From Blasia pusilla (taxonomy: Eukaryota > Marchantiophyta > Marchantiopsida > Blasiales), in contig CM114271.1 in the NCBI GenBank assembly GCA_050084515.1, positions 51,026,001-51,090,000 on the forward strand: 64,000 nucleotides of DNA, written 5' to 3'. Position 1 is the stretch's first letter. Every line of letters begins with the position of its first letter. Shown here piece after piece: positions 9,324 to 20,700 of this stretch. The translations under genes were made by a program, and so were the position numbers. The notes under the pieces were generated by a model that saw only the letters and a list, made by a program, of their open reading frames with translations, was not told where the DNA came from and ran no database searches.

Positions 9324-12300
9324 AGAGCGGGACGTGTAGATTTCAAGGAGCATCAATCGTGATATGGGATGACTAAGCACGAGATTTGGAGATTACTGTT
9401 ATCGATGAGTGGGAGGGAGCGGTGAGTTCCTCCTCAAGTATAACAAAAGCACCCTAATTATTAGAGGTATTACGAAGACAAGTTATGGATATTATGGCGC
9501 TAAGATATGGATGTATCCATATATTAATGCACTAGTGACCTAGTAAGTTGATTGTTGAAACATTCGATGAGGATTAGGCAAGAAGAGTAAGAAGCCTTGG
9601 AGTTCTTAAGACGTCGTTGAATGGGAGGATGCAAAGGGGATTAGAGTATCACATGTTCATTTTTTCAAATATGTAGCATAATATTAGAGATTAAAGTGGG
9701 GTGTTTAGAGTTTGTGAGTAACAACCAAAAAAAGAATACGAGGTCTTACATAGATGATATCCTCATCTTTAGTTTCATGATTGAGGAGCATGACCATGAG
9801 CAACCCTTGGAGTAGGTAATTTTACAATTTTAGATACATTGATTGATGCTACATCTAAACAAGTTCATTTGATGAAACTTGCTAAAGAAAACCATAAACG
9901 TGTCCAAAAAATGATATGTCTTTTGTGAATCTTCGAATTGAAAGGAACCAAAAATTGCATGAAAGCATGCTCAAGGGTTTAAACCATATGTTTTAAAAGG
10001 GCACTGTTCAAATAAGTATGGGCTGAGAGATTAAGTTTATCAAGAGGATGCACAAAAGTGATTACTATTTTCCATAGTAGGACTACATATAAGTATGTTT
10101 ACTTGTTATACTACTAAGAATACATGTATGATATAGTAACATCCCATTAATATATATTAAAATTACTTAGGTTAAAAGAAAATAATTATTAATTAAGAAC
10201 TATTGATTACTTGAAATGGATCAATAAAAAAGAAAACTTGAAACAATTGATTCCTTACTTATCGGAAAACTAGTGCAAAACTTGTACTCTACACGAAGGG
10301 AAAATAATTCTATGTCATAGTCATATTATTTAATTAACTTCCTATACGAATACTTTTCTCAGCCAAATGACATGTATCTAATAGGGACATGATTGACAAA
10401 TCAATAATCCATAATCTCTTACTAGTATAGAGCAATAATTCAATATATGAGTTTTGTAGTGATTCGGAGAGATTGAGATTAAAAGAAACTAGTTTTTTTT
10501 TTCATGTTCAATGATTTGGATTAGAAGGATATTCCTATCAAAGAGAGATCAAGATTTCCTTAAACTCATAACCCTTCTAGGTTTTCATTTACAAAGGATG
10601 GAAGCTTTTGTCCCTCCTTTCTCTCGAAAATGGAGCATGCCTCCATTAGCCTCCCCTTCCTTTCTTGTTCTAACCTTGTCCTTCACATTTATTTTTGTAT
10701 ATATACTCTCCAAAGGAAGGGAGGCGTTTATCCGTATCTTGCCGTAGTGCCTCACCTTCAATCCTTCCCTCCTCCTCCCCCCATTATTTATATATGTACC
10801 TATGCAAAGGATAGGGAGATAGGTATAGAGATTGATTCTCTCCCTCTCTATACTCTCCTAAAAGTTTGCTCCAAAGAGATATGGAGATGGTCCATCCCTC
10901 TATTTACCATAGGAACAAAGAGGATTTTTTGAAGAGGTATGAAGAAAGGTGGATTTGTTCCTCCTCTCCAACCATCTCTTACTTCCTCATTTCATCTCAT
11001 CTCATTTTTCCTGCTCAAAACTTATTCCTTCGATATTTCTCATGCCCTAAACCCTCCCTCCTTCAAAGTTTTTCCTTTTCTTTCTTCCCCCTCAAATTGG
11101 AAAGTTACTCTTTTCTCTCCCCCCTTCTTATTGAAAATTAAATACCTCTAAAAGCATTCCTCATGAAGCCTTCAATTTTAACACCATCTCATCTCACCTA
11201 TTCAAAATTTATTTCATATCTCTACCAGTGTGCCATGGTGAAAATTTGGCATTTAAAAAAGATCTTTATGGAATCCGTCCTTATTGGAACTTTATCCCTT
11301 CCTCTCATCTCTAGCCTACATATTAAAATTTCAAAATTATCCCTCTCCCCTCTCTTATTGAAAATTTATTTTCTTGTGAAATCCTCCATTGTTGAAATTA
11401 ATCTCTTCTCTCTCTTCCCCTCCTATATTTTAAGTAACCATCTTTAAAAGATTGATTGTGAAGTCCTTTCTTGAGTAAAATTATCTTGTTTTCCCTCTTC
11501 CTATTCCCTATTGATTATCTTTTTCCTTATCCCTCTTTCTCTCTCTTATTCAAACTGATTTTTTTCCTTGCTAGGCCCTCCCTTGTTGAAAATTTATCTT
11601 ATTATCCCTTCTCATTCAATATTACCAATTTATTTTGTTATATCCTCTTCTCTCTCATCTTGAAGATTAAGTATTGATATTTTTTTCCATTATTAGATTA
11701 ATATGGTTGAAATTTTTTCATCTTTACTTTCATTCTTTTTCTAAAACTCAATGTCATCTATTCTTCTCTCCCCTCCTCTTTTACAAGGATTGATGAAAAT
11801 ATAAAAATAAAATCTGAATTGTAAAAAAATTGACCACTCATAAAGCTCAATGTATAAAGCCTTGCCATATAATATTTAATGTGACCTTCACATATAGGGG
11901 AATAATGTGCTTAATGTTCTTATAATGAAAACACACTAAAATACCGAATTCGGAGCAATGAGTTTTTTGTTTTTTTATGGTATGATGACCATTTATGAAA
12001 AAAAATTCCAGAGAATTTTTTCACGAATATTTTTTTTGGGATGCATTTAGTAAGATTTCAATTTCAAGCATAGTTCTCTTCAGAATATTTTCGCTAACAA
12101 AAATTTAACCTCAAAATTTATCAGTTGGCTATCTCAAGCAAAGAGTTTTCGATTATAGAAATTTCAATTATTTTTAGAAAAACAAAATTAAGACTTTCTT
12201 GATTGGATATTTCTACCTACAAAAATGTGATCTAACAAGTTTTTTGTTTAAGTATTTTTATAAGATTAAAAAATGAAAAAATGTCATGTATTAAGTATTT

Positions 12301-13409
12301 GTATGGTTACATCAACTTTAAACTTAACATGAAATGAATGATCTACATTGTTAAAGGAAACAATTTTAATTGCCTTGTCATATTTTAGTATATATACCAC
12401 TAAGGGAGGATACTTTTTCAATTTTCAAACACATATCTAACTGACACATGGAATCGAAGTATTTCAGTAACACTGGGAATTTATCCACGTGAGATTTATG
12501 TCCATTCAAAACTTTCACAGTAAATATCCAACCCATAACATTTTTTATGTCATATTTCCTTTGGAAAAATATCTCATGGAATATTTCCAACCCAAAAATT
12601 GGAGTCCTTGGAATTCTTGGCATGAAGTACCCAATCGAAAAATAAAGAACAATTGTATCAAATTTTGTGTTGAAAAGATCCTCCATCATAAATCTCTCTT
12701 TGGATTATTTTTTTCAATCGTAAGAATTTCATAGTTATTAGACTTTTCATTAAGGATTTTCATCTCCATTCCGATGACCTAATGCATGGCATGCACTAGG
12801 GTAAAATTTCTAATATATTTTATTTCCAAACTTGGAGCGTGCTACCCCTCTATGCACTAATTTAAATCTAAGTAAAAAAGGCTTCAAATTCATTTGGACA
12901 TGTGTTGTACCAACCAATAAATGAAAGTTGGGGAGGGATGAAAGCATGGTTTTATGCATATTTGATCTAGTCCGTAGACTTAAGTTCGTTGCATGGGAGG
13001 ATAAGGTCATTTCAATCACTAAAATATATGATAAAGATGGAAAATTCCATGGGATGGGAATGGAAAGTCTGGGATAATATCTGTACCATCTGTGCCATGG
13101 ACTACGTGTTTCTATGCAACCTTGAATAAAAGTACCCATAAAAGGAAAAAATGGTTCAATAATTGATTACTTCATAATTGTATGATTTTGAGAAAACTAA
13201 TAGAGAAGTTGTTAAGAATCCGACCAAGGTAAGTTCCTCCCCACTTTGGTTGGGGTATCCCTTACCACAAGTGTCTTCCTTCCCCTTTATTGAACCGTTG
13301 GTGATTGTGATTGTCGCCAAGTTTGTCATGCAGAGGCGTGTGAGTTCCTTGCTATCTCTCTTCTCTTGTGAGATCTTTTTGCAACTAGCTCCTTTGAGTG
13401 CCCCATGAA
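9324..13409. other. AT-rich intergenic region
   Basis: No gene is supported. Bases 10500-11700 are strongly CT-biased on the plus strand and produce overlapping Ser/Leu/Phe-rich open frames of 68-103 codons without domains; these reflect composition. The rest (11700-13100) is AT-rich with no family that I recognise. Confidence 0.5.
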
Positions 13410-13900
13410 TCCAATAGCTTGCTAACAATCTTCTTGGATGATTGGCTTTGGTAGTATGGGTCTTCTCTTGGGAGAGTTAGCAGTCCCTTTAGCCTTTTTA
13501 AGGAGTTGGGCCCTAGATGCATCCCTTCTCTCACGTAGATTCTTTGTTAGAGATAGACCCCTTCTACTATAGTATGTATCTCACATAGATTCCCCTAAAA
13601 TATTCTCTCATTGTATGTAGAGATTCCCTTCTAGATGAGGCTAGGGATGTTCTATTGACTTTCTCCTTTGGTATCTTGAGTGAATGTGGGGTCCAATTTT
13701 CTTTCATGAATGCCTATTATGTGTCCATATTTAGTGACAATATGTTCGATGGGGGTATTCCCATGGACATTTTGGCATGTATTTGCTCTTGCTCAGGAAA
13801 GGGGGTTGCTTACGGGTGGGTGTTCGTCCCCTCATTTCAACATTACATATCCTGCCACTTACCTTTATCAAAACAATGCGATTATATATAGACATCCCCC
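13410..13900. repeat. Unclassified dispersed repeat, copy 1
   Basis: Resembles 49500-50015 along about 450 bases. Shared phrases include TCTTCTCTTG..AGAGTTAG near 13470 and 49590, TTAGAGATA.ACC near 13550 and 49670, and ATTCCCATGGA near 13757 and 49892. In the plus frame this copy reads GGIPMDILACICSCSGKG and then GWVFVPSFQHYISCHLPL. The second copy has an equivalent HGWMLTPSFCQHASHHYLLI. Both are broken by indels. The order is compatible with a decayed protein-coding transposon, but no family was assigned. Confidence 0.55.
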
Positions 13901-16123
13901 AACCATATTTGGTTGATTCGACAGACTTTGACTGTCGCCAAAGTGTTTCTTCTCTAGGTGTGCATATGGCACGTGGTCCTCTTGGGACCGAGAGGGCAGC
14001 CACTCATGAAATTGTGCAACATATTGTGTTTTGTATCGCTTATAGAGCAATCCATGGGCAAAAAGAGCGGTACTTCTCTAAACGAGATTCCCTCACCTAT
14101 GTGAGCTTATATTGAGATAGAAGGATGGGATGGTGGCCGACATTGTTGTTATAGATCCTATGCAAGAGTCACTCCAAGACGTGTTGGTGGTCGCACCACT
14201 GAGATCAATACAAGAAGTAACGGTGTTAGTGGCAAGAAAGAGGACTCGATTATATAGTTGCCTTCATAAAGGACACCGTTTTGTTCCATTTGCTTTTGAA
14301 ACATGTGAAGCTATGGGTTTGGTGCTTTCCTCATCAAGTGATCGCATCTTCTCCTCTTGGAAAATGGATTGTTTTTAGCTACAACTCTTTTGTATTGTAG
14401 ACATCGGGTCTCCACGTCATGTCCAATGTCCCAGCCAATGTGCTTTAGCGAAGAGACCTATCTTGTGGGAGACTCCACTACTAAAGGTCCCTTTGCTAGT
14501 GTTCATATCTCCTTAAGTGTCTATATCATTTCTATGATCGAAGAAGTTAGATTTTAGGGTGTTTTCCCTTTTTCTTTTGCCTCAGCAAAGTGTGACTGCG
14601 GTGTTCTCGACTCTATGAATTCCCCTCCTTGTCCTTTGGATGGGTTCCACAATTTATTAGGGCGTCTCATTTTGAGGTTTGTTAGTCTCGCGACGTACAA
14701 TGCCTTTGGTTGTAAAACCATGTTAGAAGATTTTACATCCATTTCACCGCTCCCCCGCCATACAATTGACACTAGTTGGTGCCTGTGCGATGCACGCATG
14801 AATTTTGGACTACTACTCATCCCGATTCAGGTAGCCAAGTGACATTTTTGGTTTTTGGATATAGAATATACTACGGGAAGGGTTATTTACCGAGTTTGAG
14901 GCCTAACAAAAAACGATTGGCGAGCATTTTTATGAGGAATATGACAATTCAGTGGGAAGACTTGAGGAAAGGATCAAGAAGAGCGTCAAAGAAAGCAAAC
15001 ATGCCCTAACGAGGTAAGTGGCTCGTGGTGTTTACAAACACCCCACGCCTACTGCATGTATGTGTCATTGAAGGAAGTACTATCTCGTGGATCCCAATCA
15101 TCCAATAGATCTAATAAGGATAGATCGTCTCAACAAAAAAATTGGCACCTCGTTTCTACCATTCCTCTTCATCACAAGCAATGGAATGGGATGGATCTGA
15201 AACTCCACCCCTCTCAGTGCAGCTTTGATCATGGTTTCATAGTTGTACAACCCCAATGGCAACCCCCAACCTCGTGACAACTTCATCCTTGGTTTGACAA
15301 AAAATCCACATTCTCTTTGTTTGGTAGCAAAATCACAAGAATTTGACCGGACTCTTCCTAGCTCCGTAGGCAGAGCTTTGGTAACTCAACAAGAATTTTG
15401 TCTGGGCTCGTCTCATGCTCCGCCATATACAACGTCCCTAAATGCGGCTCCTCTTTCCCCATTTTATCAAAGACTGGCCGAGTACCATTTTCCAAAGTTA
15501 GACAAATGTGCGTGGATGGCAATACAGATGCAATGTTGCTTTTACAAGTGTTCCAACATTTTAAAAATCCATTGCTGTCGTAGCAAGTGTTCCTACTATT
15601 TTAGAAGGAGCCTTGCTTTTAAAGGAGGGCTTCACTTCTCCGGGAGGGGATCTACTAAACAAAGTAACACCCCCCTCCTCACATTATAGTATAGATGCAC
15701 GGGGATTGATTTACAACATAACGACTGGATGGGGTGGAACAATGAAGGCTATCGATACCATCTCTATTGACCAACAGTGGAGCGTGTCAAGGGAGTCGGA
15801 TTGTCGGGGATCCGGGCATGAGAAGACGGGACATCTACCATCTCCAGACAGAATCCGGACGTAAAATAAAATATGGACTCCTCACATCCGGCCTTATGGC
15901 CCTTTGTTGAGACGCCCTATCATTATTATTTAATTATTTAATTGTTTATGGACATCCGCACGACCGTTCCCTACTAGTTTAGCGACGCCCGGCAAACTGG
16001 CGGGGACCCATGTTCACGTCCCATGCGTGGAAGCCACGATGGGCGAGTCCCGGAACGGGACAGCAGAGCACAGGAGAGGAGCGGTGGGAGGACAGGGGGA
16101 GGCGGTGGTGCTGCGGGGGGAGT
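13901..16123. other. Intergenic region, possible continuation of repeat
   Basis: No gene supported. Bases 14771-14800 hold ACTAGTTGGTGCCTGTGCGA followed by TGCACGCATG, a motif that recurs in altered form near 30438, 62020 and 62930. Short plus-strand open frames up to 148 codons lack domains. Confidence 0.4.
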
Positions 16124-16240
16124 GCAGAGGAGAGGAGAGGAGAGGAGAGAAGGCAGAGGAGCGTCGTGTGTATCCCCTGCCTATCCCAAGAGAAGAGGAG
16201 AGGGGAGGGGAGGGGAGGGGAGGAGAGGAGAGGAGAGGTG
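16124..16240. repeat. GA-rich low-complexity tract
   Basis: Runs of GGAGA and GGGGA units in two blocks (about 16124-16160 and 16190-16240) upstream of the SABRE homologue. Such purine tracts are common in plant promoters and leaders. The long minus-strand open frame across 16014-16799 is an antisense product of this composition. Confidence 0.75.
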
Positions 16241-17752
16241 CAGGCGGGGGATGCAACGTGCGATTACTCGCTGCTGATGCTGGTGCGCACGCGCGGTGGT
16301 TGCCTGCGTAATTGTTTGGAGGGTGATGAAGGCGGCCTGATGGAGGAATGCGAGGACGGGAGCTTCGTTGATTGGAAGTATGTGGCCGTCGGTTAGCCTG
16401 TGCGTGTCGTGTCAAGATTTTGGATGAAGGTTGCGAGAATTGACCATGTTGTCGCGTGTGAGGGTAGAGGAAAGGTTGGTACATTGTTTGATGTGGATTT
16501 GCTCTTTTCGGATCTGGATTCAGGGGAGAGTGGAGGGCCCGAATTGAGCTCGAATTTTTCCGGAGACGGCGCGGGTCGCCGCATTGCGGGCTTGGATCGG
16601 AAATGTGAATGTTCTTGAGCTTGATCGCAGGGGATCGCACGGGATCGGGAGTGCGATTGTACCTTCGACCTAGACAGGATGTGTGAAGTGATTTGAGTCC
16701 TATCTCAGAAATGCCCAATTTGGGCAATCGACGTTCTATCGAGCTCTGACGTTCTCTAAGGAATACCAGATGTGGCCGACCTTCAAGCTCCCATTGCAAA
16801 TTGGGATGGGACGGGGGGAATCGGACGACTTGATGCTAGATAGGAGCTTCTGTTTTTGAGCTTCGAATCTGTGGAGCTTGATATGTCACCTATCCTGGAG
16901 CTTTCAGCAGCTCCTTCAAGATTTCCTTCAGCCATGGACACATTGTGCTGCTGACCTAGATTGGAATCATGAACTTCGTGCATTTGGGATACGAGTGGCA
17001 GTAGTTTGCAAGGAGAATTGTCTCCTGGCGTCGAACTGGGGATACTGCGCATCTTCTTCTCTGTAATGCAAGTGGCCCGCAGTTCAGTATTTTGTGAAAG
17101 GTAAAGCCTCTACTCAATCTACAAACTGGATTAGCATTCGTCGCTTAAATTTTTTTAAAGTTTCATCTCTCAAGAAACGGCACATTGATTTATTTTAATT
17201 AACTTGTACTGCGCAGACCAGTCCAGAAAGTTTTCTTTCAGAGCAGGAGAACAGAATTCAAGCCTGGCAGGTACTTCCAAACGTTTACCAACGTTTGACA
17301 TAAAATCTTGCTTCATCTACTGGCGGTGAAGAGATCCAAGATGGCTGCACGATGGTGGAACCCTGAACGTTAAGGTTAGAGCGGCTGTGCCTGACTCGTA
17401 AGCTCAATCTGACAGCTTTGCCCCGCAGAAGACCAACAGTTCGCCTGAGTCCAAGGGCAGTAGCCTGTGTCTGTTCAACGAATTTAGACGTGTATCTTGC
17501 CATCAATTTCTCGTTTTCATCCCAATGTCGATCGTTTTCAAATTACCTATATTCTTGTGTGTGAGTGCAGGTCTCGATGACAAAGTACGAGGAGTCAATT
17601 CTGAGTCGAATACAAAGGGACGAATGCCGACGGATCCGAGGTTCTTGATCAACACACTTTTGGCACAGCATCGTGGAGACTTCGGCAGACAGTGAATCCG
17701 TTATCGACTTGAGCTCTTCTGTGGGAAAGGATAAACAAGGTTGCCATTGTAT
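16241..17752 (+). promoter_or_regulatory. Probable promoter and spliced leader of the SABRE homologue
   Basis: The long stretch between the GA tract and the start codon has no ORF matching a protein. It holds plausible leader introns: a donor GTAAAG after TTGTGAAAG near 17100 with acceptor TACTGCGCAG near 17216, and another acceptor GTGAGTGCAG near 17572. An in-frame TAA at 17732-17734 closes the reading frame upstream of the chosen ATG. The transcription start is not identifiable by eye. Confidence 0.45.
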
Positions 17753-20700
17753 ATGGCCTTATCGCCAGATTCTTTGCTATTGGCTCTTCTGGTCGTGTCT
17801 TCCACAGGATGGATACTTTTCAACTTCGCTGCGAAGGCTTTGGCGTGGCTCGTAGGCTTGCTCCTCAAAGCAGATGTGGAATTTCAGTTTGCAGGGATTT
17901 TCCATCTGAAGGATATCACAATCCACTTTACCAAGGGAATGTTGAGTTCGGCTGTGGTCGGGGAAGTGCAGCTGCAGCTGCTTCATCCGTTCGCATGGTT
18001 GGGCATTCATTATGGGGCGGAGGAGCCCAACTTACAGCTATCTATCTATGATGTCGAGATTTTCGTGCACAAACCCAGGAAGTCTCCGCGGCGAAGTTCT
18101 TCCTCTCCGAAAACACGTGATCCCTCCAAAAGGTCCGCTCCTTTCAAGCGGTGGTCGATCCTCTCCAAGATCGCCAGATATTGCAGTGTTACACTGTCTG
18201 AGCTTGTGGTGAAGAGCGTCGAGATACCGAATGTTTCACTGGAGATCAAAGACATGGATTTGGACACATTCGGACCCGAGAACTCGTCTACAAATGCACT
18301 CGGGATAAGATTGTCAGTCAATCCCATCAACATGCATGTCAGAGATTTACAGTTCGGTAACGAGGTGCTGGACTTCATTTATAAGCAACAACCAACTATG
18401 GGCGTGAATAGGCCCTCCATCCTATTCGGACTTGAGCGCATTTCGGTGAGCAGTACTTTCGAGTACGTTCAAGACACGGGCTTAATTCTTCAACTAGTGG
18501 ATGTGAGCTGTGGTGCAGCAGAGGTCAATCTCAGTGAAGAATTGCTATTTGGAGAGACTGGTCTGATTGCAAAACTGTCTCAGAAGAAGCAGTTTGATGG
18601 GGGTGAACAAAGTAGGATTGATGTTCTCCCGGAAAGACTGGCCGGGAACAGACGCGGACCCTTGCAAGAGAAACCAAGGGAAAAAGTGGGAAAGATCTCT
18701 GCCATTGTCCCTGAGAAAATAGTATTCACATTGCCATCGCTCACTTTGAATTTTAGCCAAAAGGATGGAGGTCCAATCATGAAGAACAAACTCAGAGGAC
18801 TATCTGTGCGAACTTGCGTCTCAAAATCTTCAAACGAAGCTGGGGAGCTTTGTGCACTCTGGGATATGCTGTTCGAATGTGGAGAAATTTGTCTTCTGGA
18901 GGAAAACGAGTGGAATCTTTTCCAAATTTTGAGTGTCTCAGTTGTGGTCACAGTGGAGACACGCACCATGGCTAACTGGCATCCACGAGTGAAGATTGAC
19001 GCAACCTTGAAGGGAACTCGTTGCCACTTGGTCTTTGAAACAGTAGATAATCTTCTGAACTTTTTTCTTCGGCTACCAAAGAAAACTGCAAGGTCGGGGA
19101 GTGGTAGGGTTGAGCCTGTCCCAGCGGTGGTGAAGAAGAAGTCCAGATCTAAGATTTGTTGGGTGTGCACGGTTTGTGTCCCAGAAGTAGTGGTTGCCGC
19201 TTATGACAGTGATGGTAATACTTTACATCAGATAGAGTCGCAGTCATTACAAGTGTTTGTGGACAATGTTTCGGGTCCATCTAGTAGAATACAACTAGAA
19301 GTGGGAAAGCTAGAAGTGTCTACAGTGGAAGAGGCGAGCGATAAACTCAGCTCACCAAGAGACAGAAATCCCAGCCGTTTGATCCATCTCGGAAGCCTAG
19401 TCATGGAGTGGGGAAAGAGTGAATCGCAGATTGAAGATGAGGGGAAGGCTGTCAGACGTTGGTCAATGTTGGTTGTTGAATGCTGTGACACTACAATCTT
19501 TTTAAGTGCTGTTCAGTTACAAGCCCTTCTTGGAGTAGCAGTGAGTGTGAAAGGATACGCGAAGAATGTGCTGGGGCAGAGGCCAAAGTGTGCACGTAAA
19601 TCTGATCCAAGCAGATCACAAAAGAAGAATGGTGGTCGGATACAAATAGCATTGGCTGTACATAATTTTGCTGTGCAGTTCTGTGGGCCGGAAGTGGTGG
19701 ATGAAGGGGATGTTCCAGACCCAAAATCTGTGAACTTTGGAGAACAAGTTGGCAGAGTGGTAATTACACATACAGAGGAAGGTGCTCTTCGTACTGCAAC
19801 CATAAAGGCAACTGAGGTTCATAACTCATGCAAAGGTGATGCCGTTTGCAGGGCAAGGTTTGAAGTTGATTCTGCTCTGTTGTCAGCCGACAACTACAAG
19901 AAAAACGTACAAGTCTTTGTAAATCATGGGCAAATTACTCATGAAGAGCTTGATTCGCTAGAAGTAGTGAGCTTGAAGACTACATTACTGGCTCTAGACC
20001 ATTGTGAAGTTTTATGTGATGGAGGTCAAAGTGGCACAGGGTTACCAGGGCGATTACTTCTAAGTGTGGCTAGTGTGGAGGGACATTGGAACCCTGATGT
20101 GCATCTATTCTACCACAATGTTGCTTTGCAACTTTCGACACTCGGCGGTCGCTGGAAAGGGCACTTGAAGGAAGCAAGTACAGTGGATGATGGAGTACAT
20201 ATAGCCAGTGACAAAGAAGAAACTTTGTTGAAGAGCAGAGCCCATAAGAGCAATCAGAAGCTAAGAATAGCTGTGGATCTTGGAAAAATCGATGTAACTG
20301 CCAAGGTGACGGAGCAGGTGCATTTTGGGTTGGCTGTCCAGTCTCTTGTGTCAGATGATGTGGAGATAGGATTCTCAGTCGAGAAAATTCTCCTCTATTT
20401 CAGTAAAGCTCAGGTGTTACTTGTAGAGCAAGCGCAGGTTTGTAGACTGCCTTGGATTCCGTCCATGGATGCCACTGGCCTTACTCCTGCTGCTCAAGAA
20501 AGCAAAGACTGGAAGGTGTCCGTCCATGCAACAATGATTCTCATAACGATGCCTTTCAGATTGCCACTGCGGGCAATAGAAGATGCAACTGAGGACTTGG
20601 AGAGGGTCCTCAAATTGGTTATGAGTGCACAGAAGAGCAAGTGGAGGTCCCAAAATGCTGTTGTGAGTCAATCGAAAAAGAAGCAGCCTTCTGGAGAAAT

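Noticed and set aside
10511-11677. Overlapping plus-strand open frames of 68-100 codons
   Set aside because: A CT-rich tract gives Ser/Leu/Phe strings in several frames at once; there is no domain or splice pattern.
16014-16799. Minus-strand open frame of 261 codons
   Set aside because: It is Pro/Ser/Arg-rich because it reads the antisense of the GA-rich tract; it has no domain and lies in the SABRE leader.
17741-17752. TTG start extending the SABRE homologue by four codons
   Set aside because: TTG is not a credible start for a plant nuclear gene; the ATG at 17753 follows at once and gives the hydrophobic anchor expected of the family.
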